30,666 bases of DNA from JBKQHQ01 sp052148715 (GTDB lineage: Bacteria > Pseudomonadota > Alphaproteobacteria > Rhizobiales > Xanthobacteraceae). Below the pieces are notes generated by a model. The model did no database searches. It saw only the letters and a program-made list of their open reading frames with translations, and was not told the DNA's origin. Below, one piece after another: positions 1 to 7,418 of this stretch (within the stretch, counting starts at the first letter, position 1; each line of letters starts with the position of its first letter). The stretch lies in assembly GCA_052148715.1 (NCBI GenBank), contig JBKQHQ010000078.1, positions 1-30,666 on the forward strand. Direction: 5' to 3'. The position numbers and the translations under genes were made by a program.

Positions 1-720
1 TATTGCGGTGAAGCCGTCGGTCCCGATCAGTCGCGTTGGTCGCCTGGCGTCAACGTCGGCGTACCGCTCGCTGTGTCCGACAACTGTTATCTCATCCACC
101 ATGCGCAGGGCTGGTTTCTTTGGGACACCGGTCTTCCCGATGCGCTCGCCGCGACACCGGAAGGCATCAAAGGTGCCAACGGCGGACCGGACGTGAAACG
201 GACCAAAACACTCGCCGCGCAGCTCCAAGAGCTCGGCGTGAAGCCTGCCGACATCAAGGCAATGGCGATCTCGCACACCCATCCCGATCACATCGGCAAC
301 GTGGAAGAATTTCCACAGGCCATGCTTTACGTACAGAAGGCCGAATATGATTGGCCGGGCGCCAACGGTGCACCGCGTTTCAACGCTAATCATCCGGTGA
401 CCAAGCTCGAAGGCGATCGCGACGTATTCGGCGACGGCTCCATCGTGATCATTTCGACCCCGGGGCACACGCCCGGTCATCAATCTTTGCTCGTACGGCT
501 GCCGAAAACCGGCGCCGTTGTGCTGTCCGGTGATGCCGTCCACTTCAAGGACAATTGGGACAATCGGCGCGTGCCCGCTCTCAATACCGACAAGGAGCAG
601 ACGCTCGCCTCGATGCAGCACATGAGCGACCTTCTGGCCAAGGACCACGGGCAGCTCTGGATCAACCACGACAAGACCCAAAGCGAGCAGCAAAAGCACG
701 CACCCGATTATTACGATTGA
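1..720 (+). CDS. MBL-fold hydrolase, N-acyl homoserine lactonase-like (5' partial)
   Basis: The reading frame is open from base 1, so the start and probably a signal peptide lie upstream; a GTG at 73 is internal because homologous sequence (a YCGEAVGPDQ stretch) precedes it. The metallo-beta-lactamase zinc signature HTHPDH is at 274-291, followed by the TPGHTPGHQS histidine segment near 460-485, SGDAVH near 526-543, and a late INHDKTQ histidine near 661-680. This HxHxDH...H...D...H order matches the zinc hydrolases annotated as N-acyl homoserine lactonases (AttM/AiiA-like). Such enzymes open lactone rings and can quench quorum signals, but many members of the group act on other lactones or esters, so the substrate is unknown. 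A terminator-like hairpin about 220 bases downstream could end its transcript. The fold assignment is secure; lactonase activity is an inference. Confidence 0.85.
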   Translation, partial: YCGEAVGPDQSRWSPGVNVGVPLAVSDNCYLIHHAQGWFLWDTGLPDALAATPEGIKGANGGPDVKRTKTLAAQLQELGVKPADIKAMAISHTHPDHIGNVEEFPQAMLYVQKAEYDWPGANGAPRFNANHPVTKLEGDRDVFGDGSIVIISTPGHTPGHQSLLVRLPKTGAVVLSGDAVHFKDNWDNRRVPALNTDKEQTLASMQHMSDLLAKDHGQLWINHDKTQSEQQKHAPDYYD

Positions 721-907
721 GCTTGCGCTTTACGCGCAGCCCTCGATGCCTCTTGGCCGGAACTCGCGTTTCGCGGGCCAAGTAAACCCGCCGATCCGAA
801 TGTCGGTGCATTCAGATACCGGCACGGCACGGTGAGAAATCAGCTCACTGTGGCTTTCAGGGGACAGACCCCGGAGGATGGCGGCTGTATAGTCGCGACT
901 GCAATTC

Positions 908-939
908 TCCTCCCGCGGTCAAGTTTCCTCCCGCGGTCA
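908..939. repeat. 14-base direct repeat pair
   Basis: The sequence TCCTCCCGCGGTCA occurs at 908-921 and again at 926-939, separated by four bases. It lies directly upstream of the terminator hairpin. It may simply be a small tandem duplication; no function is evident. Confidence 0.6.
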
Positions 940-942
940 CTT

Positions 943-975
943 AGCCCCACCCGACATTCGGGCGGGGCTTTTTTT
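943..975 (+). terminator. Rho-independent terminator candidate
   Basis: AGCCCC-A-CCC pairs with GGG-C-GGGGCT around a short GACATTC-type loop, giving a GC-rich stem with one A/C mismatch, followed by a run of seven T. The orientation fits termination of plus-strand transcription from the lactonase-like gene. It is the clearest intrinsic terminator seen in the window. Confidence 0.75.
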
Positions 976-1050
976 GATCTCATTCGCGTTCAATCTCATT
1001 CGGCTTTTTGCGACGCTTTGTAGCTCTGATGGATGGCTGACCCTTCGGCT

Positions 1051-1152
1051 GTCATTCCGAGGCCCGAGCGCAGCGAGGGAGCCCGGAAGCTATATTCACA
1101 GACCGGGGGGTATGGGTTCCGGGCTCGCCGCTTCGCGGCGCCCCGGAATGAC
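1051..1152. repeat. Extragenic palindromic repeat (GTCATTCCG...CGGAATGAC)
   Basis: The outer arms GTCATTCCG (1051-1059) and CGGAATGAC (1144-1152) are perfect inverted repeats. Internal arms pair further: GAGCCCGG near 1079-1086 pairs with CCGGGCTC near 1117-1124, and a CGCCGC/GCGGCG hairpin lies near 1125-1140. RNA from either strand would fold into a long branched hairpin. Elements with these ends are common between genes in Bradyrhizobium and Rhodopseudomonas-type genomes (recalled knowledge, not searched). Translating it gives the typical artefact peptide with RPERSEG and RFAAPRNDG segments, which databases often carry as spurious proteins. Confidence 0.8.
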
Positions 1153-1206
1153 GGCGCTAAACTCAGAGTTAGAACCACAGCACGAGATGCCAGCAACAAG
1201 ACCCGC

Positions 1207-1674
1207 TCACAGCGGGAGGGCCAGGAGCGTGTCGATCTGCCGGCTGTCGAGGATCACGATCTTTTCGGCGAAGCGGGCTTCGCCGCTCTCGATCACGATG
1301 CGGTCCTGGTAACGGCCGGTGGCGAACAGTAGCGTCTCGCCGCTGTGCATGACGCGGGCGACCATGAAGTTGGTTTGCGCACGAATTTCGCCGCCGCCAA
1401 CCTCGATCAGCGGGGGACCGAGCACATGGCGGTAGCGCTGGGCCTCGTAGACGTTGGCCTCGCGCAGGGCCTTGACGCGATCGCGCAGCATGGCACGCGA
1501 AGTCGCGTACATCATGCCGATCGGGAGGCCGCGCTCGACGTTGTCGGTGGTGGTGACGAGATAGCGGCCAAGCTCGGTGAAGAAATCCGGCCAAGCCTCG
1601 ATGCGGTTATCGTCGATCGCTTGCACATAACGGCTGAGCAGATTCTGCACTTGGAGCTGTAGCTCGATGTCCAT
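1207..1674 (-). CDS. Aromatic ring-hydroxylating dioxygenase, beta subunit
   Basis: This 155-residue protein belongs to the NTF2/SnoaL-like small subunits of Rieske non-haem iron oxygenases. Typical features are the N-terminal helix with LLSRYVQAIDDNRIEAWPDFF, the middle RVKALREANVYEAQRYRHV segment, and the C-terminal strand-rich part ending RQIDTLLALPL. The beta subunit is structural and has no metal site; it packs under the alpha trimer in an alpha3beta3 enzyme. It starts 31 bases after the stop of the alpha-subunit gene on the same strand, so the two are surely co-transcribed. The length is close to that of terephthalate dioxygenase TphA3 and anthranilate or salicylate hydroxylase small subunits. 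The ribosome site is weak (AGGG close to the ATG), consistent with coupling to the upstream gene. Confidence 0.88.
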   Translation of the reverse strand: MDIELQLQVQNLLSRYVQAIDDNRIEAWPDFFTELGRYLVTTTDNVERGLPIGMMYATSRAMLRDRVKALREANVYEAQRYRHVLGPPLIEVGGGEIRAQTNFMVARVMHSGETLLFATGRYQDRIVIESGEARFAEKIVILDSRQIDTLLALPL

Positions 1675-1704
1675 GGCCCTAAAAATCTTTCGGTTCGATC
1701 GCCG

Positions 1705-2937
1705 TCACAGCGCCATGTGCGCGCGGTAGGCCTTCCAGAAGCCGCGCACGGACGCCTCGGTCACCCGGCTCTCGTCGGATGCGACGCTGCTACCGCCCAT
1801 CTCGACCACCGACTGAGTTTCCGGCGCGTCGCGCACCGCGCGCTGCACGAAGCCGGTCGCCGCCCCGTCCTCCATTGAAATGAATCCGGCCGGACCGATG
1901 AGATTCGCTTGCCGCAACCGGCGCTCGGTCATCGCCTCGTCGTCATCGACAAAGCCGAAGCAGGTCCAGATCAGCTCGGTCTTCTCCAGGCCTTGCGGCA
2001 CGACGCGGCGCACGGCCAGGCTATTGCGAATCTGCTGCAGCACGAAGCCCGGAAACACCGACAGAATCTGTAGGCCGATGCCGTCGCCGAACTCGTCGGT
2101 CGATTGCAGCAGCTCCGGCGCCTCGAGGCTCAGCCCAGCATTGGCCGAGCGCATGCCGGCTTGCTCGTATTCCTTGCCGGCGACATCGGCGCTCATCGAG
2201 TAGCTGACATGGTTGCCGCCGGACTCGCTGACGATGAGGCCGCCTCTTTGCGACAACCGGTTGAGCCGGAACGTGGTGAAGAAGGTGTGCAGCAGGCTCG
2301 CGTGGTAGGAGTCCTTCACGTTCTCCATGTAGAGCTTCCAGTTGCTCGGCAGCACCTGGCTGTAGCCGCCTAAGAGCTTGGCCGGCGCATGCATGACACG
2401 GCGAATGCGTTGCACGATCTCGGCCCCGAGATACTGCTCGAGCGGCAAAGTCTCCGCCGACAGCGTGCCGAACACGAGCCCGGCGAGGGTCGCGAGGCGT
2501 AGCTTGCGCGGCGCATGCTGGTCCGGCTTGGCGTCGGGCGGCATGCCGCCCTTGCCGCCGACGCCGCGCCGGAAGGCGACCCCCGTGAGATTGCCGGCGA
2601 GGTCATAGGTCCAGTTGTGATAGACGCACACGATCTCCTTACCGGCGCCGCGTTCATTGAGGCACAGCAGCGAGCCGCGGTGTGCGCAGCGGTTCTCGAA
2701 AGCGTGCAACTCGCCCTCGCCGTCGCGGGTGACGACGACCGGCATCGCCCCGAGGTTCGAGGTGAGCAGGGTGTTGGGTCCGGGCAGTTCAGCCTCGAGA
2801 CAGAGGAAATTCCAGGTCTCACCGCGGAAGATGCGCTGTTGCTCCTCCTGATAGATGGCGCGGTCGGAATAGACCCAGTAGGGAACCCGCGTGAGCCCTT
2901 CGGCTGGCCATTGCGGCGCGGTTGCTGGCGCGGTCAT
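1705..2937 (-). CDS. Aromatic ring-hydroxylating dioxygenase, alpha subunit (terephthalate dioxygenase-like)
   Basis: This 410-residue catalytic subunit inserts O2 into an aromatic acid to give a cis-dihydrodiol or phenol. The Rieske [2Fe-2S] ligands are seen as CAHR followed by CVYHNW in the N-terminal third. The mononuclear iron site is the DSYHASLLH motif (Asp, two His) near residue 210. Long stretches such as NWKLYMENVKDSYHASLLH, LQILSVFPGFVLQQI and NLIGPAGFISMEDGA agree with what I recall of TphA2, and anthranilate and salicylate hydroxylases are related. GTG at 2940 is also possible, but ATG at 2937 has AAGGG at the better spacing. The gene lies between a TctC-type receptor gene and the beta subunit, as expected for an aromatic-acid uptake and attack operon. 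No reductase gene is present in the window, so electrons must come from a component encoded elsewhere. The family is certain; the substrate is inferred. Confidence 0.9.
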   Translation of the reverse strand: MTAPATAPQWPAEGLTRVPYWVYSDRAIYQEEQQRIFRGETWNFLCLEAELPGPNTLLTSNLGAMPVVVTRDGEGELHAFENRCAHRGSLLCLNERGAGKEIVCVYHNWTYDLAGNLTGVAFRRGVGGKGGMPPDAKPDQHAPRKLRLATLAGLVFGTLSAETLPLEQYLGAEIVQRIRRVMHAPAKLLGGYSQVLPSNWKLYMENVKDSYHASLLHTFFTTFRLNRLSQRGGLIVSESGGNHVSYSMSADVAGKEYEQAGMRSANAGLSLEAPELLQSTDEFGDGIGLQILSVFPGFVLQQIRNSLAVRRVVPQGLEKTELIWTCFGFVDDDEAMTERRLRQANLIGPAGFISMEDGAATGFVQRAVRDAPETQSVVEMGGSSVASDESRVTEASVRGFWKAYRAHMAL

Positions 2938-2986
2938 CACGGCACCCTTGGCTGTTCGGCTTGTCGAGACGAGTGTAGCGGAAAGC

Positions 2987-3994
2987 TCACGGCAATTTCA
3001 CTCCCACGGTCCTGATGACCTTGCCCCAGCGATCGACCTCTTCGCGCATATAGGCGGCCATAGCCTGCGGGGAGCCGCCGATAGGTTCCGCCGAGAGCTC
3101 GCGCAGCCGCTGGACGATATCGCCCTGGTGCAGGGCTTCGTTGACACCGGCGTTGAGCGCCGCGACGACACTTGGCGGCGTCTTCGGCGGGGCGACGACG
3201 GAGAACCAGGCAGCCGAAGCGAAGCCGGGCAGGGTCTCGGCAATGGTCGGCACGTCAGGCAGCGAGGCCATCCGTTGCGGCGTGGCGACCGCGATCAATT
3301 TCAGTTGCCCGTCTTTCACCAAAGGCAGCGACACACCGAGATTGTCGAACATGATATCGACGTCGCCGGCGAGCAGGCCCGCCAGTGCCGGCGCCGAGCC
3401 GCGATAGGGCACCTGCTGGAAGGTCACCTGCGCCATCATCTGAAACAACTCGGAGGTGAGATGCGAGGTGGTGCCGATTCCCTGCGTCGCCGCGTTGAGC
3501 TTGCCGGGATTGGCGCGGGCCTCGGCGATGAACTCGGGGATCGTGTTGGCCTTTATCCTAGGATTGATGACGAGGGCCGAGGGCACTCGCCCGATGATGA
3601 CAATCGGCTCGAACTGCTGCGGGTCGAAGCCGAGCCTGGGATAGAGGCTCTGATTGATGACGAGCGGGGGCTGCGGCGTGGCCAGCAACGTATAGCCATC
3701 AGGATCGGCGTGATAAACCGCTTCGGCGCCGATGTTTCCGGCGGCACCCGGCTTGTTCTCGATCACCACCGCCTGGCCCCATTTGCGCGCCAGCCAGTCG
3801 CCGACAATGCGCGGCATCGCGTCGGCCGTACCGCCCGCCGGGAACGGCACGACGATCCTCACTGTACGGTTCGGGTAGTCTTGCGCGCGCGGTTCAATCG
3901 TGGCCGAAACCAGTGACGCAAGCACGAGGCCGAAGCATAGCAACCAAGGCTCGACCAGGCTCCGCCCTCGCGCTTGGCGCCGATTGTGCGGCAT
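2987..3994 (-). CDS. Bug/TctC-family periplasmic solute-binding protein
   Basis: This is a 335-residue tripartite tricarboxylate transporter receptor. After a basic N-terminus and hydrophobic segment (WLLCFGLVLASLVS) a signal cleavage near PRAQ-DYP is likely. The mature start DYPNRTVRIVVPFPAGG and the motifs ENKPGAAGNIGAE and ATQGIGTTSHL are typical of the family. An in-frame ATG 86 codons upstream (4252) is rejected: that extension is Arg/Lys-rich, overlaps the opposite kinase gene, and would bury the signal peptide. ATG 3994 has GGAGGG at good spacing. The protein captures small carboxylates in the periplasm; TphC, the terephthalate receptor, belongs to this family. Linkage to ring dioxygenase genes suggests an aromatic acid ligand. 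The TctA/TctB membrane parts are not in the window, so it must share them with another system. Confidence 0.9.
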   Translation of the reverse strand: MPHNRRQARGRSLVEPWLLCFGLVLASLVSATIEPRAQDYPNRTVRIVVPFPAGGTADAMPRIVGDWLARKWGQAVVIENKPGAAGNIGAEAVYHADPDGYTLLATPQPPLVINQSLYPRLGFDPQQFEPIVIIGRVPSALVINPRIKANTIPEFIAEARANPGKLNAATQGIGTTSHLTSELFQMMAQVTFQQVPYRGSAPALAGLLAGDVDIMFDNLGVSLPLVKDGQLKLIAVATPQRMASLPDVPTIAETLPGFASAAWFSVVAPPKTPPSVVAALNAGVNEALHQGDIVQRLRELSAEPIGGSPQAMAAYMREEVDRWGKVIRTVGVKLP

Positions 3995-4214
3995 GCGCTT
4001 CCCTCCGATCCGTTTTCCGAAGGGTAACCGCTCCCCCGCGGCGTGGCCAGGGGCCCCCCGATAGGGAGATACCACGCCCGACATTGATCGTTGAGCAGGT
4101 TTAGACTTTTGGACCCGAGCCCTATGCGCTTTTCCGGATATTTGTCGCCGAAGTTTCGCCATTCGGCTATGCTGTTTTGCAGGCAATTCCTCTAGGTATT
4201 CGTCAGTCCCGATT
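3995..4214. promoter_or_regulatory. Divergent intergenic region between receptor operon and sensor kinase
   Basis: These 220 bases separate two genes transcribed in opposite directions and should contain promoters for both. On the minus side the GGAGGG ribosome site is at about 4002-4007. I see no clean -35/-10 pair or strong operator palindrome. Confidence 0.45.
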
Positions 4215-5909
4215 ATGAGCCTCAGATTCCGGCTCTCCATTCTTGTTGGCATCGCCGTTTTGCCGCCGCTGCTATTGACGGCCTACAATACGCTGGGCTG
4301 GCAGAAATTCCAGGAACGGGATGCGCGCGACGAGGCGCTGGCTGGGGCCCGGCTCCTTTCGGCCGAGTTCGTGCAGACGGCCGACGGCAGCCGGCAATTG
4401 ATGATTGCGATGTCCAAGCACCCGTCCGTTCCCGACCAGGAGCAGGCCTGCACCGACTACTTCAAGTCGGTCCTTGCCGATCTGCCGATCTACCGCGACG
4501 CGGCGGTTGTCGATCCGACCGGGAAGTTTCATTGCTCGACCGTTCCCATTCCGGAGACGCTCGATGTGAGCGACCGGCTGTACTTTCGCGGCCCGCTGAC
4601 GACCGGGCAGCTGACGATCGGTATGCTCACCGAGGGCCGCGTCACCCATAACCGCTCGATCCATATCTCCATGCCGTACCGGCCGCCGGGGGCTGCGTCC
4701 GATTGGGTCATTGTTCTAACCATCAATCCTGAGCGCCTGGCGCAGGAGCTTGCGTCGCGGCCCTGGCGTTCGCGCCACCGCATCCTCGCACTCGACCGCG
4801 AGGGAGCCCTTGTCATGACATCTCCCAACGACGCGGTGCAGGACGCAGACGTGCTCGCCCCTCAAATCTTCGGCGCGGCCCAGAGCGCCGCCGCCGGAAC
4901 GATCGAGGCGCCGGACGCCCGCGGCCGTACGCAGATCATCGGCTTTGCGCAGACGCCGGCGCCCGCGCAAGGCCTGCTCGTCGCCGTCGCGATCGACCGG
5001 GGGGAGGCCATCTCGCCGGCAACCGATACGGCAAGGCGCTCGATCGTCATCGGCCTGTTCGTGCTGCTGCTGGCGATCATCGGTGCCTGGTTCGCAACCG
5101 ACTTCCTCATCCGCCGTCCTATTCGCGCGCTGGTGGACACGGCGCGGCGGCGGGAAGGCGGAGACATCGCGGCGCGGTTTCCGCCGTTACGCGGCGCCAG
5201 CGAGCTCGGCGAGCTCAGCGCCGCGCTGAGCCGCATGTCCGCCAAGATCGACGAACTGTTGGAGCAAAAGAGCTTCTTGCTCCGCGAGCTGCAGCACCGC
5301 GTGATGAACAGCCTGCATCTTCTTTCCAGTATGCTGTCGCTGCAGACCCGCCACGTGACCGATCCGGCCGTGCGCGAGCAGCTGGGACGGGCGCGCGATC
5401 GAATTCTTTCCATGGCCAGTGTCTATCGCTACCTGTATCAGGCCGACAGCACCGGCTACATCGAGGTCAAGGAATTTTTGCACGCGATTTGCGAAGAGGC
5501 GCAGCGCGCTTATGGCGGAGCAAACCTTCCGTCCATCGAATTCGACGCCGATCCGCTCCTGGTAACGGGCAGTCAGGCCACGTCGCTTGCCGTTTTGACG
5601 CACGAGCTCATTACTAATGCGCTCAAATATGCCTATGCGGAGGGCGAGAGCGGACCGATTTCGATCACCTTCAGACGCTCCGCCGATGGCTTCGATCTCC
5701 GCGTCGCGGATCGCGGGCGGGGTTTACCGCCCGATTTCAGTTTGGAGCAACCGAACTCCCTCGGCATGAAAGTCATTGCTGGGACCGCGCGGCAGCTCGG
5801 CGGCACAGTGCGCGCCAACCGCCTCGACCCGGGTACCGAGTTCGTGATTCATCTGCCGCCCAACCTCGGCGTCGCGCCGACATCACCCGGCGCCGCCGGT
5901 CAAGTGTGA
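4215..5909 (+). CDS. Membrane sensor histidine kinase, HisKA_2/HWE type
   Basis: This 564-residue orphan sensor kinase has a first membrane helix at residues 6-24 and a periplasmic sensor region of about 250 residues that looks like dCache (DRLYFRG near 120). The second helix (about 276-299) leads into a HAMP segment (about 300-350). The dimerisation/phosphoacceptor box RELQHRVMNSLHLL carries the likely phospho-His 361, in the style of HisKA_2 kinases. The ATPase has an N box HELITNALKYA (463-473) and a G1 box DRGRGLP (499-505). Kinases of this group often serve the general stress or light response through PhyR-like or single-domain regulators, but no response regulator lies nearby, so partner and signal are unknown. 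The ATG has only a weak ribosome site. It is divergent from the receptor operon, so a link to that operon's control is possible but unproven. Confidence 0.92.
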   Translation: MSLRFRLSILVGIAVLPPLLLTAYNTLGWQKFQERDARDEALAGARLLSAEFVQTADGSRQLMIAMSKHPSVPDQEQACTDYFKSVLADLPIYRDAAVVDPTGKFHCSTVPIPETLDVSDRLYFRGPLTTGQLTIGMLTEGRVTHNRSIHISMPYRPPGAASDWVIVLTINPERLAQELASRPWRSRHRILALDREGALVMTSPNDAVQDADVLAPQIFGAAQSAAAGTIEAPDARGRTQIIGFAQTPAPAQGLLVAVAIDRGEAISPATDTARRSIVIGLFVLLLAIIGAWFATDFLIRRPIRALVDTARRREGGDIAARFPPLRGASELGELSAALSRMSAKIDELLEQKSFLLRELQHRVMNSLHLLSSMLSLQTRHVTDPAVREQLGRARDRILSMASVYRYLYQADSTGYIEVKEFLHAICEEAQRAYGGANLPSIEFDADPLLVTGSQATSLAVLTHELITNALKYAYAEGESGPISITFRRSADGFDLRVADRGRGLPPDFSLEQPNSLGMKVIAGTARQLGGTVRANRLDPGTEFVIHLPPNLGVAPTSPGAAGQV

Positions 5910-5952
5910 AGTCATTCCCCGCGCTCAGGCTTTGTGAAGAGAGAGGATTGCC

Positions 5953-6567
5953 ATGCGGATTTCGACCGTCGCCTCGGCCTTCGCGATCGTATTTTCCGCC
6001 TACAGCATGTGGGAGACTTCGTTGAAGCGCTCCGAGCTCAAGATGTTCGTGCCGCCGGTCATTCGCTACGCGTCGCCGCTTCAACACAGCAATTTCGAGG
6101 TCTTTTCGATCCCCATCACCATCACCAATGAAGGGGCCCGCACCGGAACCGTCATGGCGATGGAGCTCGTGGTGCGCGATCCACAGAACGATGTTACGAA
6201 GCATTTCTACAGCGGGGATTTCGGCCAGTGGACCCTCGAGCACTTCCGCAACGGAGATCTCCGGCCCTTCGCACCCCTTCCGGTGCCCGGCCGCACGAGC
6301 TACACCGACACGGTTGTGTTTTATGCCCGCACCGACGAGACGGTGATGCAAATCGTGCAAGCGGCCGGGCGCTTTCAATTTACGATCGCGCTCGACGCGG
6401 CGCTCAGTGAGGATTTCGGCCCCATCGACCGCTTTTGGCGCAAGGTGCCGGAACCCCTGACTTTCGAGATGGAGCTTCCCGGGCTCGACCACCGCGCCTT
6501 CACCAGCGGCAGCGGCACCATCGGGCTGCATCAGAAGAACTGGCAATCGAGCGCCGAACCGAACTGA
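5953..6567 (+). CDS. Conserved-looking hypothetical protein with N-terminal membrane anchor
   Basis: This 204-residue protein is of unknown function. Residues 5-22 (TVASAFAIVFSAYSMWET) form a single hydrophobic stretch, either an uncleaved signal anchor or a short membrane helix. The rest is rich in beta-strand-like segments such as FSIPITITNEGARTGTVMAMELVV, which reads like an immunoglobulin-like or DUF-type extracytoplasmic domain for handling strands and interfaces; no catalytic motif is visible. A good GAGAGGA ribosome site precedes the ATG. It begins 43 bases after the kinase stop, so it may be co-transcribed with the sensor. It converges on the SixA-type gene with 21 bases between stops. 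I do not recognise the family. Confidence 0.75.
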   Translation: MRISTVASAFAIVFSAYSMWETSLKRSELKMFVPPVIRYASPLQHSNFEVFSIPITITNEGARTGTVMAMELVVRDPQNDVTKHFYSGDFGQWTLEHFRNGDLRPFAPLPVPGRTSYTDTVVFYARTDETVMQIVQAAGRFQFTIALDAALSEDFGPIDRFWRKVPEPLTFEMELPGLDHRAFTSGSGTIGLHQKNWQSSAEPN

Positions 6568-6588
6568 TGGACCAGCGCCCCGACCGCC

Positions 6589-7113
6589 TTATTCCGTCTT
6601 CGTCTGCAAGGAACTTGGCGTCACGAAGCGGTCGAGCCGTCCCGAATGCGAGTGCAGCCGCGGCCAATCGTCGACCGCGAATTCAATGACGGCGAGACCC
6701 GAGGTCGGCAGCTTCTCATTCAATTGCTCGCGCGCCTCCACGTCGCCGGACGCGATCAACAAGCGGGCCAAATCGTGCAGGCCGGGATTGTGACCGACCA
6801 CGAGCAGGCTATGGATTTCGCGCCCGGCCTGTTTGATCAGGTCGAGAAGCGTCTGCGCCGAAGCGTCATAAAGGCGATCCTCGTAGGCGACCGGGATGTT
6901 CGACAGAACGCGGGCGATCAAGTCCCAGGTTTGCCGCGTCCGCGTCGCGCTCGAGACGAGCACGCGATCCGGCATCAGGCCGTGGCGGGCCATGTAGGTG
7001 CCGATGACGGGGGCGTCGGCGCGACCGCGCTCGGCCAGCGATCGCTCGCGGTCGCGCGTTCCCAGTTCAGGGCGTTCGGCTTTGGCGTGACGCAGCAACA
7101 TAAGACGGCGCAT
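6589..7113 (-). CDS. SixA-type histidine phosphatase
   Basis: This 174-residue protein belongs to the phosphoglycerate-mutase-like (branch 1 histidine phosphatase) superfamily. The catalytic RHA motif sits at the extreme N-terminus (MRRLMLLRHAKAERP), TRTRQTWD carries the phosphate-pocket Arg, and VVGHNPGLHDLA gives the second catalytic His. The short length and lack of an insertion domain resemble E. coli SixA, which removes phosphate from histidine phosphotransfer proteins. Alphaproteobacterial members are mostly uncharacterised. The start at 7113 places RHA at the usual distance; an ATG 11 codons upstream (7146) is possible because the AAGAGG element lies 14 bases before 7113. It has no obvious operon partner, and closeness to the sensor kinase gene is suggestive only. 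Confidence 0.87.
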   Translation of the reverse strand: MRRLMLLRHAKAERPELGTRDRERSLAERGRADAPVIGTYMARHGLMPDRVLVSSATRTRQTWDLIARVLSNIPVAYEDRLYDASAQTLLDLIKQAGREIHSLLVVGHNPGLHDLARLLIASGDVEAREQLNEKLPTSGLAVIEFAVDDWPRLHSHSGRLDRFVTPSSLQTKTE

Positions 7114-7418
7114 GGCAGGTGCATCAACCTCTTCGGCGGGCCACATTTCGGTTCATTTGCACGCAATTGGCCGCGGATTCCTCGATTTGGTCGCATTTTA
7201 CGCGGCAAACCGGTATCCACATTGCCGGAAAATGCTTTAGCATGCCGGCCGGCTTGCAGTTGCGGTTCGGGCGCCTTGATCCTCGATCATTGTGTCGGCA
7301 CTGCAGCAAGATGTCGACACCGCGCGAAAGGGCCCGAACGGTCTCCGGCGCGCGGACAGCGGCGTCAGGATCGCAGCGCGCGCCCCGACCCCCCGGGAGC
7401 GTTGGAAAACGAGGTGCT
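7114..7418. promoter_or_regulatory. Divergent intergenic region with a hairpin
   Basis: This 305-base spacer lies between the SixA-type gene and the FAD oxidoreductase gene. A compound inverted repeat spans 7224-7249: GCCGG...CCGGC encloses ATGCT-TT-AGCAT. The open frame that continues upstream of 7419 here is Arg/Pro-rich and does not resemble the enzyme family, so I treat it as untranslated. The GAGG ribosome site for the oxidoreductase lies at 7411-7414. Confidence 0.45.

Larger units (their letters stand above)
721..1206. other. Gene-poor spacer with terminator and palindromic repeat
   Basis: This 486-base stretch separates the lactonase-like gene from the 3' end of the minus-strand dioxygenase operon. 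It holds a 14-base direct repeat, a rho-independent terminator candidate and a roughly 100-base extragenic palindrome, each listed separately. The small open frames across it translate to Arg/Pro/Ser-rich strings without family features, and I do not consider them genes. Confidence 0.7.

Noticed and set aside
1033..1332. Small ORFs across the palindromic repeat
   Set aside because: Their peptides (RPERSEG, RFAAPRNDG) are known-type translation artefacts of this repeat class.
2891..3916. 341-residue plus-strand open frame opposite the dioxygenase and receptor genes
   Set aside because: It is antisense to two well-recognised genes, is Arg/His/Asp-rich with no family motif, and results from high-GC codon mirroring.
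3995..4252. 86-codon N-terminal extension of the TctC-like receptor
   Set aside because: It would bury the signal peptide, overlaps the opposite kinase gene, and a GGAGGG site marks 3994 as the start.
5773..6546. 257-residue minus-strand frame
   Set aside because: It is antisense to the kinase end and the small membrane protein; no motif or ribosome site was noted.
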